A DNA stretch of 64,000 nt from Tachypleus tridentatus (Eukaryota > Arthropoda > Merostomata > Xiphosura > Limulidae). The position numbers were made by a program, and so were the translations under genes. The notes under the pieces are model-generated. The model searched no databases. It was not told where the DNA came from and saw nothing but the letters and a program-made list of their open reading frames with translations. Below are positions 24,771 through 35,635 of the stretch, in pieces (position 1 is the stretch's first letter; every line of letters starts with the position of its first letter). The stretch lies in the NCBI RefSeq assembly GCF_004210375.1, contig NC_134832.1, positions 150,161,592-150,225,591 of the forward strand, in the 5' to 3' direction.

Positions 24771-25620
24771 TGCATAAATCATAAACAGACGAGTCCTTTT
24801 ATGTAGCTGTATTGAAATAAAGTAATATGTTTATATATATAATATTAATAAACCTAACTGGATAAATGAAACAATAATAACCAGATAAAATTATCAATAT
24901 TACTTCCGTTCTTTGACATCACAGACAACTGTTTATAGACATTTCAGCCTAAACTTTGTTACTCTAGAGACTAAACACAAACGGTGAATAATAATTTGTA
25001 GAAACTAAAAATTACAGAATTAGTAAAATAAGTTTATTATCGGCTCTTAAATATACTCACATAATGTTTTTTTTATTTCTTAATACGTGACGTAGCGACC
25101 ACTGATCAACATATGATGATATAACTAGAAAAACAAACACCCATAATGTATGAACGACCTACGTAAATAACTATGTAACTTCATCGGTGATTTGTTTTGT
25201 ATCCACTTTGTAAATTTAAACATCTACCAGTATTTGTTACTTACGTACGTTTCTATACTTAAGTTCATGCACTGTATTTTAATGAACGCATGAGATATTT
25301 CGTTGTATGTTTTCGCGACAATCCCGTAGTTGAAACTACATTATTACTACGAGGACATGTTGGTGGATTGAAAACAAAATTAAAATATTAGTTTTTGAAA
25401 GAAAACAAGAAAATGTAAAGAATAAAACTTGGAATAGGAAGTGAGTGTTTGTTATATTACTTTCTTAAATAAACATATTAAATAATTATTGATAATTTCT
25501 TTCAAAATAGAAGAATCCTAGAATTTGTTACTTTAATGCATTTCAAGACGTACTCCTATGTACTATAAATAAAAACACAACAAATTTGTTGTATGTTTAC
25601 AGAAACTTCATTGTTACAAC
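24771..25620 (+). repeat. Old, diverged copy of the array spacer and promoter region
   Basis: Short matches to the array unit appear in the same order with many substitutions and indels. Examples are GACGAGTCCTTTTATGTAG (24,790), AACCAGATAA (24,880), ACCTACGTAAATAA (25,158), ACTTACGTACG (25,240), TTTGAAAGAAAAC (25,396) and GATAATTTC (25,490). An extra piece at about 24,963-25,150 resembles a more upstream part of the unit (24,185-24,365). At the promoter position there is CTATAAATAAA followed by TTTGTTGTA, like the TATA and leader of the genes, but I find no first exon and no coding exon after it. Confidence 0.6.
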
Positions 25621-25655
25621 CAGAACTTTATGATAGATTGACAGATAATTCATTA

Positions 25656-25728
25656 TGATGTTCAACTCGGGCCATGATATATTAGATAATCTGATATTTA
25701 TACATGTTAAATATCATATCAGACTTAT
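25656..25728 (-). repeat. Inverted, diverged fragment of the array's upstream region
   Basis: The reverse complement gives TATCATGGCCCGAGTTGAAC, close to TATCAGGGCTCGAGTTGAAC at about 5,465, together with GATATTTAA next to it. It follows the direct diverged copy, so the array's edge includes a rearranged piece. Confidence 0.4.
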
Positions 25729-26439
25729 TTAGCGTCTGTATTTATATATATATTAGTGGTAATATGTATTATACAGAGCTTTCTAATGGACTGACAGTAC
25801 GTGACTTAGAAATTTTCTGTTGAACATTAAATTTGTGTACAAATATATGAGTACCTATAGATTAATCGTTTATTTTGAATATTGAGTAAAAAGTAAATAT
25901 ATAAATAACGACAATATATTATAATTGTCTTGTGGAACCTTTATTTATATATTATTTTTTTGTCAATCGTATTGCCTTTTTTTTTGAAAATATGAATTGC
26001 ATAGAGTTGTTTTAGCGAACAGCCTGACATCAGCCCTTATATTTTCTACAACCAAGTCTATTGAGCTGGTTAATGGTGTTAAATATTGATCAGAGACTCA
26101 TTTTAGGAATAGGGTGGAAGAGACCAAGCCAATGTATAAACTGTAAGAAATAAGCTTTAGGCATTACAGAAAAGTTAAGAATGTTACTTACATAGATCCT
26201 TTAAACTCTAGTAATTTATAAAACTAAAAATGATAATAAGCGTCCTTTTCAGGATCAATAGATGATAGTTACATAATTTATATTCGTGAGGAAGTGCAAG
26301 AATTATTATTATATTTTGATGTGAAACTAATGAATTATTGACGTGTTTTATAGATGGGTAATAATTCAAATTATGTATAATATGTTAGAACAGTTGAAGT
26401 GTTAAAATACTGGTTTTAGTTAGGACACATACCCTATAA
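25729..26439. other. Intergenic, nothing recognised
   Basis: AT-rich sequence with no long open frame, RNA gene or repeat that I can identify. Confidence 0.6.
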
Positions 26440-27230
26440 TGCCATGTTGAAAATGGATTTGTCTCTTAGTAATACAATGCATATATATAGATATATATAT
26501 AGAACTTTAGTAAGACCATTCGCTTATAGAAACACAATGCACCTCCTAATACACTTAAGTATACAAATAAACTACAAAATGTTGTGAGAAACACTTTTAT
26601 TTGGTTAAACTAGCAAAAATAATAGTTTTATGTTCGATTTAAGAGTGTGTATTTTTTATGAAAACTACACATGTGGCTATTTATTGTGTTTATCATTGGG
26701 ATTCGAACCCCTAATTTTAGCATTGTAAATCCAAATATTTATCACTCTCTCATGTGGAAACAAGAGAAAAACGCTTTCGGTCTTTTTCCAATATATGTAA
26801 GTTCAAACCTTAAATAACTGTCAAAAGACACATAATTAAATATAGACATTGATGCCATTTTAAGACATGATAAAAATCAGTTTGCCATAAATAACACAAT
26901 ACACATATAGAACCTTAGTAATAGCATCTGTTTTATAAGTTACATACAATTTGCGTTGTAAGACAATCTGCTTATGAAACATTAGTAACACTATCTGCCT
27001 TTAGAAATACCACCCTCCTGTATAAAACACATGCAATATATAAATGAAAATTATAAGTTTAATTCTGAATGCAGTCTATTGGACTATCCACTTTTGTAAA
27101 ACACACGTAGTCCACCTAATAGCACCAACCGCCTGTAGAGAGCATTGTAAAACATTCATGTTTAGTTACAGCATCCATCTATAGAACCTTAGTAACATAG
27201 AATGCTTATAGTAAGAAGTCCGCTGGTACC
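26440..27230. repeat. Degenerate old tandem repeat
   Basis: The phrase AGAACCTTAGTAA, with variants, followed by a C-rich/TTATA stretch and ACACAATGCA recurs at about 26,460, 26,502, 26,890, 26,970 and 27,165. The spacing is irregular, so this looks like a decayed minisatellite interrupted by a SINE. Confidence 0.4.
26670..26755 (-). mobile_element. SINE family 2 fragment
   Basis: On the minus strand it has GGATTTACAATGCTAAAAT, a B box GGGGTTCGAATCCC, and the decayed body toward 26,670. Confidence 0.65.
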
Positions 27231-27299
27231 GAACTATGATATTACCCTAACACACTCTTTCTGACGCCACTTCGTGTAGAAACACAAATAAAATACTAT

Positions 27300-27500
27300 A
27301 ATTTGACAATGTTATCCCAAACGAGTTACGTGCCAGTCAGTTTGACATCAAAATGGTTGAGGAAGTCAGGCACAACTGTTCAGTCATTTGTTAACCTGAA
27401 GATGAACTAAGAAGGTCGAAATGTTGTTCTGTACTTTATTTTAATTAAATTACTAACACCTATAGCAGCCGTCTTGGGAATACATGTTCAATCATTGAAC
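27300..27500 (+). mobile_element. Penelope-like retroelement remnant with hammerhead-like core
   Basis: CTGAAGA (27,397-27,403), a short stem of GAAC against GGTC around CTAAGAAG, and GAAA (27,419-27,422) fit the CUGANGA-stem II-GAAA core of hammerhead ribozymes. Such cores are known in Penelope-like elements. The text after it (TTTTAATTAAATTACTAAC, then TATAGCAGCCGTCTTGGGAA) is what I remember as the end of such a repeat in horseshoe crabs. No coding part is seen, so this is a terminal fragment. Confidence 0.45.
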
Positions 27501-27783
27501 AATGATACCAACCGCAGAACAAAATACGGAAACAAAAGGACCATTAAATTTCTCAGGATGTTTTAGTAATTTTGTTCGTATAATGTAATTTCATTTAGTA
27601 AATCTTCTAATATGTTTAGTTTAATGTTTATAAACATGTTCTCTGTGTTTCTTCCATAAAATCTTTGGGACCGCAGGGTGTCATACAGATAAAAAAGCAA
27701 AAGTCACTGTTGAATTGGAATAGTACAACAGTTGTTTTGAGATGCTGTTTACCAACTACCTTCCCTCAAGTATACCCCCCCTC

Positions 27784-27898
27784 CTAGTGGCACAGCGGAA
27801 CGTCTCCGGATTCACACCGGGCTTCAATACCTGTGGTGGGCAGAGCACAGTTAGCCTATTGTGTAGCTTTGTGCTCAATTCTAAACAAACGAACAAAA
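27784..27898 (+). mobile_element. SINE family 3, well preserved
   Basis: It starts CTAGTGGCACAGCGG, continues with GGGCTTCAATACCTGTGG (B-box region) and GGGCAGAGCACAG, then TTGTGTAGCTTTGTGCTCAA and an ACAAAC-like tail. The 63-codon open frame that spans it is not a gene. Confidence 0.85.
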
Positions 27899-28822
27899 TC
27901 CGTAAAGTATATCATTTGAAAATTAGGAACTAAGTTACAAGATAACGTTATAAGTTTGGTTTTCTCATTTTGCTAACCTCACCCTAACCTTAAATACAAA
28001 TCGTATTCTTAAAGAATTAATGTCTGAAAATGTTCTACTATTTTCTATCAGTGAATGAGCAGTGCACATCATAAAGGTTACGTCAGAGACACGTGTATTT
28101 ACCAAACGATTTGGGAAAACTCTTAAAACAATCGCACAATATCCATAACCAACGTAAGGTGGACGTCATTGTTGTCTTGCCACTAGGTCGAACTGAATCG
28201 TTGAAGTAAAAAGAAAGTTCTATGAATTTATTCAAACTTGTTCGTTTTTTTCTTCTACAGCCACAGAAGAGGAAATACGATTAACTTGAAACTTATAAAA
28301 CGATTTGATTTTAAATCAGAAACAAACTTGAGGAACAAAGATTTGCATCATTTATAGCTAATGGTATAAAAAGATATTTGAAAGATACTGAACTAGACAC
28401 TGATTATATATATATATTTCATACATTGATTTAGAGAGTCATTAGGAACCTGAAATATATTAGAAAAGTTTATAAAGCTATGTTAAACATTTCAAATAAA
28501 ATTCTATAAGTAGCCAGATTGATAGAATAGTGCAAAGAACAAGCATTGTATTTGTGTCGTTTAATGTCATATAAAAAAGAATATAGAGACAACACTGGTA
28601 GATGTATATTTTTTACTGTGTTATTTACAAGATTGGAAAAACTTAGTGCCTAGTCATACGGACAAGTAAAATATTTTTCTGCGAAACTGAAAATACCCAT
28701 ATTGATTGTGAATACCAACAAAATATTGGTAACCAATTTTGATATACAAATAGAAAAAACCCACACCGATTGTAAATAATAATTTAATACTGATGTGTTG
28801 AGTGACGTGTTGATATATAGAT
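27899..28822. other. Intergenic, nothing recognised
   Basis: AT-rich, with a short TA run near 28,410. No gene or recognisable element. Confidence 0.6.
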
Positions 28823-28874
28823 GGTTAGGGCAGATAGCTCTCGTGTAGCTTTACGCGAAATTGAAAAAACCCAA
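28823..28874 (+). mobile_element. SINE family 1 tail fragment
   Basis: GGCAGATAGCTCTCGTGTAG, then CTTTACGCGAAATTGAAAA, matches the 3' end of family 1. The head is missing. Confidence 0.6.
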
Positions 28875-30335
28875 ATAGACAGCTGTAATTAAAACACCTT
28901 AATAACTGTTTTGTGTTTTTATCATTTGGAACATATAACTGGAACGTACTAACAATAAGCTGGTAATTATCTCTTTCAACGCTTACGTATCATATATTTA
29001 TTTCGTTATAAACACACTCATTTAATTGTTTAAATGTATATTATAAATAAAGATCTTTGTGTTATTATATTTTAAATGTATGCTATTAAGAAGTTATATA
29101 AAGTTATGACAGTTTATAAACAAGGTACACTATGTTGTCACAGAATAAAAACATGTAATAAACAGTGTTATTGTAGTGTAAATTTTCTATATAAACTGGC
29201 CATATGTTTTTATAGTAGTTCTTTTTATTATCCTATAATAACATATTTTCTCAGATTCTCAGTGGAAATGTCACACGTTTTTACACCTCTTCACCTAATC
29301 CAAGGTGGGTGAGATAAATAACTATTTTTCGTGTCTATTTTTCGTTTTTGGTATTTTTTAAAATCGCAAATAGAATGAAACTCATACATGGTGGTTGACG
29401 TCATGACTGTGATATTCGTATCACTGCTTTTTGTAGACTCGTGGCATATGTCGGACAAACAACGCATAGTAATAACCTCAATTCGCAGTATAGGGTGGCC
29501 TGCTCACAATTCCAAAACACTGCCAAAATAAGTAAAGATGTGGGGAGTATGGAATAAAAACATAAGTTAGGGTGAGTAAAACATATGTAAAACCATGCAT
29601 TACTTGGTAGCCACAAACCCATACTAAAGACAACGATATTTGAAAAGTTTTTGTGAAATATAGTTTGTTAAGTAGTATACAAATAGTTTACATATAAACA
29701 ACATTCATTAATTGAATCCATGGTTTATTTAGATTGACTCTTAGAAGTAAGAACATTAATCTACACAAATGAAACGTCTGTATGTATAGGTAACAAAGGT
29801 AGATTTTCTGCCCGACGTAACAATGTGGTATACAGTTTTAACAACAGATAATACAGGAATGTCTATAAAAAAAACACAGTTACTAAGAAAACAAAGACTA
29901 CGTTAAAATTGACAATAAAACTACAAACATTCATGATATAAATACAGCAAATGGACGACATTTCGATGGAACTCTTGTGTGGGTCTTACGGGCAGTCAGA
30001 AAATAACGTGTTTGATGTAGTTTATTCTGTAATATACGTCAGTATCTGTAGGTACATCAGAATGTTTAAACATTACTATCTAGCTCAAAACTAATGCAAC
30101 TCGTAATTTTAATACTAATTTTTCAGGAAGACAGGATAGACGTTGACACTGTAAGCAGAACGAACAATTTTCTAGTAAAATTGTTTTTCTTACACTGAAG
30201 CTTTTCCCTTTGAAACAACTAAGTTTCCACAAGGTTATGATAGACAAACAGTAAAATGTTTAAAAGGACATCACATGCAAAATCGAATGCCTGGGAGGTT
30301 CGTGAAATATTATAAAACCTTTTAGTTTTTGTTGC
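28875..30335. other. Intergenic, nothing recognised
   Basis: Short open frames at 29,076-29,312 (plus) and 29,401-29,622 (minus) show no known domain, no splice context and no repeat support. Confidence 0.55.
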
Positions 30336-30585
30336 TTTCATTTTGAATTTTACCTAAAGCTAGCCGTCCCTAATTTAGCAGTGTAAGACTAAAGGGAAGG
30401 CAACTAGTCATCACCACCCACCGCAAAGACTTGAGCTACTCTTTTACCAACGAATAGTGGGATTGACTGTCATATCATAACACACGTACAGCTTAAATGG
30501 TGAGCATGTTTGGTGCGACGGGGATTCGAACCCCCGACCCTCAGAGTACGAGTTAAGCACCTTAATCACCTGTTTATGCCAGAAC
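30336..30585 (-). mobile_element. SINE family 1, near full length
   Basis: On the minus strand the head has a tRNA-like A box with GTGATTAAGGTGCT, the B box GGGGGTTCGAATCCCC, CACCAAACATGCTC, the core AAGAGTAGCTCAAG followed by GCGGTGGGTGGTGATGAC, and a tail ending in AATTCAAAATGAAAG. Confidence 0.85.
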
Positions 30586-32379
30586 AGTTTTGTTGTTAAC
30601 TTTATATGAAGTCTTCTTTATTAAAATTGTAACAAACAAACACCAAGAATACTTGTGACTTTGAGTATAATAATTCATATTAATAGTTCTACAAACTATT
30701 ATTTTTGATGTTGTAAACCTAACTTTTAACAGTAGTAATTTTAATAATATAGGTTTAATAATTGTTAATAATAATTTTATGAATTAATTTTTATTTATGA
30801 AGATGGAAACCTAAGGTCTAACAGATATAATTTATGATGCTCTCTGTACATTTATTTTCCTAGACCGTTCACAACACCTACAACTATCAAATCGGTATAT
30901 AGTAACCAACGACATATTTACTCTGTAGTTAGAAAGTCAATATGTGAGAGGTTTTAGATAAATATTCCTTAAACGTAAAAAAATAGAGATAAACATAATC
31001 AAGAAGTAATTCTACAAAACTGTCATACAAGACTAGTAGACTATCCTATGTTGATCCGATGAAAATGACTTTAAACATCCTGGGTTGTTTTGATCAAATA
31101 TTAGTCTTGATTTCTCGAAAACATATCGTAATAAGTTTTACGTAAATAACAGTTTCATTCAAATGAATAAAAACAATTTATATATATATATATTTGTTAA
31201 AGTTGTTTAAATCAAAAGAAAACCTGGTACATAGCTCCTGCTTCCTGCATGTGCTCTACACAACATTTTGAGTTTCATAAACAAAATTCCCTCTCGATCG
31301 GTAACATGGTTTCTCTTGTGTAGTCAAGTATCGTTTCCATATTATTATTCAGACTTTATTATTGTTCCATTTTATCAAGAACTGATTTATTCTCTCTTCG
31401 CTACATCACAACGTAAATGAAAATTTGCTAATACCAAACGCTTTCGTAAAGTCGTTGTATAGCCGATTCTTGCGAGTACATGCAAGCAAAGCCTATTTAC
31501 TTGAAAGAGTGTACACGCATGCTCGAGAGAAAGCATCAGCTTTTATCAGCTAATGGAGAGTTGGCATGTATGTGTAAAAGAAGAAAAAGAAATAGAAGAA
31601 TGATAGCTAACAGTGAATGTTCAAAGAAACAAATGAAGACTCCATGAATTTGTTAAATCGTTTTAACACATAATTGATCATGGATAGAATAATTAGAAGA
31701 GGTTCTCACATACAGAATAAATTAAATGATTGATTTTTTGATCACACATTAACAAAAGTTTCGGCCTTTTTTAATTTGAGACCAATGGTCATTCTGTTTG
31801 ACAAAGGTTGCTATACTGGTCACTTTGCTGCAGCCACAAAGTCCTTGTTACTTTCCACATAAAGTTGTATCTGTACCCCGAGTTTATAACTTTAAAGATA
31901 TAGTAGTGCATAAGGAACAGACTCACAGAAAAAGACATTCGCACTTATATTTATATAGAGATATATAGATAGATAGTCGAATAACCGTCACATGGAGGGT
32001 TTGTTGCTGAATATCATTACACCCAGATAAGTAAAGGTCATATGTCACTGTTAACAATCAAAACACGTCTTTTAGACAATTCTCTTAGAAAACAAACAGT
32101 AATTGTAGAACGTGACACGAGGTTTTCTTGACAAATAATCGTATCATATGTATGGAGATTGAGAATAATTGAAAAATTAGATAAAATTATAACGTTTTGT
32201 CTTTTGTGTTTCTTCGACTCTGTGGCTACATCATCATTACTGTACAATGTTTCTATTGGTAGTTAAGACAGACTAATTCTTTAAACATTGATTATTGGAT
32301 AAATGGTAATGTTACACGTTCTAAAACATGGATTGAAAAATAGTCAAATATACAGTGTTTTGGTCTGAATTTCAGCGTA
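30586..32379. other. Intergenic, nothing recognised
   Basis: AT-rich with a TA run near 31,175. The 69-codon minus frame at 32,038-32,247 has no recognisable features. Confidence 0.55.
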
Positions 32380-32510
32380 CAGTTTGATTCATCATCATAT
32401 TATAACGTCCCAACGGCTATAAAGGAAAGAACTTGGGGTGGAACGGATTATTCGAACAGACGAACAGCGAGTTGAGCACTTTAACCACTTGGACATGCTG
32501 GGTGAAACAT
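32380..32510 (-). mobile_element. Diverged SINE family 1 head
   Basis: On the minus strand: GTCCAAGTGGTTAAAGTGCT, then GTTCGAATAATCC and GGGACGTTATAATATGA. It is the tRNA-like half only. Confidence 0.6.
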
Positions 32511-32747
32511 ACTGCTTAAAGTTTCAGTGAAATAACTCAGCCCAAAGGTTACCTGTTAACAGACGATTCTTTCACTTTGACAGCTTTTTCTCCAATGAAA
32601 CAGCGTTATGCAACTGGTACTAAAAACCGACAAATAAAAGCACGTTTTATCTGTCATGAATATTTTGTGGTAGGTCATATACATACATTTCAAGTACAAC
32701 ACCCACACACCCATGTATTTTGGTTTATATGTGAGAATAAATAAATA

Positions 32748-33064
32748 CTTTTCTTAAGTTTCCGTTATTACAGAACAAAAAGGGCAGGTAGCTGATAGGA
32801 CACTTTTCTTAAGTTTCCGTTATTACAGAACAAAAAGGACAGGTAGCTGATAGGACACTTTTATTAAGTTTCCGTTATTGCAGAACAAAAAGGACAGGTA
32901 GCTGATAGGACACTTTTCTTAAGTTTCCGTTATTACAGAACAAACAGGCCAGGTAGCTGATAGGACACTTTTCTTAAGTTTCCGTTATTACAGAACAAAA
33001 AGGACAGGTAGCTGATAGTACACTTTTCTTAAGTTCCGTTATTACAGAACAAAAAAGGACAGGT
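32748..33064. repeat. 55-bp minisatellite, about 5.8 copies
   Basis: The unit begins ACTTTTCTTAAGTTTCCGTT and ends with CAGGTAGCTGATAGGAC. Copies differ by a few bases. It ends about 570 bp before the assembly gap. Confidence 0.9.
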
Positions 33065-33637
33065 GGGATATATAAATAGGTTATTGCTGTGGGAAATTCC
33101 TTCACTATGGAACATCGTTAAGACAGTCTGTGCTGTTCAGGGACCTTGGTGGAGAATATAAAGGAAATTACGTGATATACTAAAGAATGCTAGCTGTAAT
33201 GCAGCCTTCTTAGTGCAGACAGGAACAAAGGATATAGGAAAGGGTATTGTAGTGGAGCGGAATGTTGAGTACAAGGTATTAATGAGAACATTCAAAGTAA
33301 AGGGTCGTGATAACACATATAGGAATTAAATTACATGTAGGCTTAATGATTGATGGCTAGGCTTAGGTTAACACGTAAGTAAAGTCAAGTTAGGTGGTTG
33401 GGTTTTGGCCAGATGACAGAAAAAGGGATTTTTTTTCATGGAATTGATGGATTACGTTTATAAATAGTAGGGAATGGCTTATTGTAAATGTTTCTAACTG
33501 AAATGCAAGACCAAACGTAAACTAGGATTAGACGAAGTTCAGAGCCAGGATAATGTTGAAAACATATAATATACAACTGGGTATATCCTGGGAACAAGAT
33601 AGAAAATTACTTTTTATTTTATTGAATGATTTTTTAG
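33065..33637. other. Intergenic, nothing recognised
   Basis: No open frame or repeat that I can name. Confidence 0.5.
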
Positions 33638-34137
33638 NNNNNNNNNNNNNNNNNNNNNNNNNNNNNNNNNNNNNNNNNNNNNNNNNNNNNNNNNNNNNNN
33701 NNNNNNNNNNNNNNNNNNNNNNNNNNNNNNNNNNNNNNNNNNNNNNNNNNNNNNNNNNNNNNNNNNNNNNNNNNNNNNNNNNNNNNNNNNNNNNNNNNNN
33801 NNNNNNNNNNNNNNNNNNNNNNNNNNNNNNNNNNNNNNNNNNNNNNNNNNNNNNNNNNNNNNNNNNNNNNNNNNNNNNNNNNNNNNNNNNNNNNNNNNNN
33901 NNNNNNNNNNNNNNNNNNNNNNNNNNNNNNNNNNNNNNNNNNNNNNNNNNNNNNNNNNNNNNNNNNNNNNNNNNNNNNNNNNNNNNNNNNNNNNNNNNNN
34001 NNNNNNNNNNNNNNNNNNNNNNNNNNNNNNNNNNNNNNNNNNNNNNNNNNNNNNNNNNNNNNNNNNNNNNNNNNNNNNNNNNNNNNNNNNNNNNNNNNNN
34101 NNNNNNNNNNNNNNNNNNNNNNNNNNNNNNNNNNNNN
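33638..34137. other. Assembly gap of exactly 500 N
   Basis: The round length suggests a placeholder of unknown true size. All open frames that span it are artefacts of N translation. Confidence 0.98.
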
Positions 34138-34300
34138 CATAGTTGGTCAAATCCCACTATTCGTTGGTAAAAGAGTAGCCCAAGAGTTTGGCGGTGGGTG
34201 GTGATGACTAGCTGCCTTTCCTCTAGTCTTACACTGTTAAATTAGGGACAGACAGCGCAGATAGTCCTCGGGTAGCTTTGCACGAAATTCAAAACAACCA
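34138..34300 (+). mobile_element. SINE family 1, cut by the gap
   Basis: The body from GTCAAATCCCACTATTCG through GGCGGTGGGTGGTGATGAC to GCACGAAATTCAAAACAAC is present. The tRNA-like head would lie inside the gap. Confidence 0.85.
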
Positions 34301-34562
34301 AGTCTATACTTAAGTGTATTGCGTTCAACTGTTTAATAGAAGCAGAGAATCTAATCTCTGTTGATAAAAGTTATCAGATCTTTAATACGAGCTTCCAGAG
34401 TTTCCACTGTGCTGACATAGGTTTTACTTATGAGCAAACTAACTAAATTACTCATTCTCATGGCGGTGTTTCACAAGTGCATTAAAAGTTTTCACAGAGA
34501 CAATGAAGAGTTTCGATTTATTTTTTTGAACTGGGTCTACTTGAAATGAGACTAGTTCTCAA

Positions 34563-34616
34563 TAGCCCAGCACAGACAGCTCATTGTGTAGTTTTGCACT
34601 TAACAACAAACCAACA
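34563..34616 (+). mobile_element. SINE family 3 tail fragment
   Basis: AGCACAGACAGCTCATTGTG, then TAGTTTTGCACTTAACAAC and a CAAAC-rich tail. Confidence 0.6.
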
Positions 34617-35635
34617 ATATAAGGATAAATAAGTGGAATTTCTCTACCACCTTAGTTTTGGTTTCTGTGTACGTTTAGTTATTGATTTCTATATGTATGA
34701 ACTATGTAAATCCGTCGTTTTGTTGTTGTTTTCGTTAGAGAAAGTTTAGATGAAGTGTGAAAAGAAAGGATGTGTTTGAGGTCTTCTTGAGCTCGTTTAA
34801 AAACTTTCAGTAAACTAATGATTCTATTGTTTAATTCATTGTTTTTTATTGTTCTTGTCCGATGTTCAGCTGGACGTTTCTCATTTTCTATAATTAACTT
34901 TCACCGACGTCTACTTCCCTATAACTTTATATTTAACTGTTGTATCAACAGCTAAACCAGACTGTAATTATGGCTAATTTGTTCTATTGAAATCTTCAAA
35001 TTTCTCCCACCACATTTTATTACCTTCTAAGGATATTCTTAACTACTAAATCTTATTAGAATTCTGAGTTTTTTAACTTAATATAATTATATTTACAACT
35101 TACAACAGCTTAAGGCCTAATTGGATTCAAGTACGAATTAAATATGTTCCTATTATAATTAACCGGTTTCCTTTTTTCCTTCTTTATCATGTCCAAGGCT
35201 TACGGGAAAGTATTATAACAAAAAAAAGGTGTTTTACTTTGGAATTTTTTTCACCCCTCTTAGTTTTTCCCTCCGTTAAAACTGAGACGACGAGCAATGG
35301 AAATAAGATTAGTAGAAATCTATTGAGTTGAATGACAGGACTAGATGAAAATACAGGTCTGATCCAATCAAACCAAAATCCGGTAGTCACAAACAATCTA
35401 TCTTACATAAAGCCCGTCTAGGTGTCACTTCTGAGCTATCCAGCTGTTTCTTTTTTACATGAGTCATGACGTTACTGTAATAGAAGTAAAGAGAAATATC
35501 AATCAAATCAATAATTATTAATTGACACTTTAGTATTTTCAATATAAAGAAAATTTCACTAATTCATTAAAAATATATAATCTAAGTTTCTTTATCTCAG
35601 TTCACTAAACATATCAAACACTTCGTTTCGTTACA
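34617..35635. other. Intergenic, nothing recognised
   Basis: The minus frame at 35,187-35,396 (69 codons) has no recognisable domain. Confidence 0.5.

Noticed and set aside
30336-30585. tRNA gene suggested by the GGTTCGAAT motif here and at similar sites
   Set aside because: The motif belongs to tRNA-derived SINE heads; no complete cloverleaf stands alone without a SINE body.
33528-34170. Frames of 168-209 codons around 33.6-34.1 kb
   Set aside because: They consist of N from the assembly gap.
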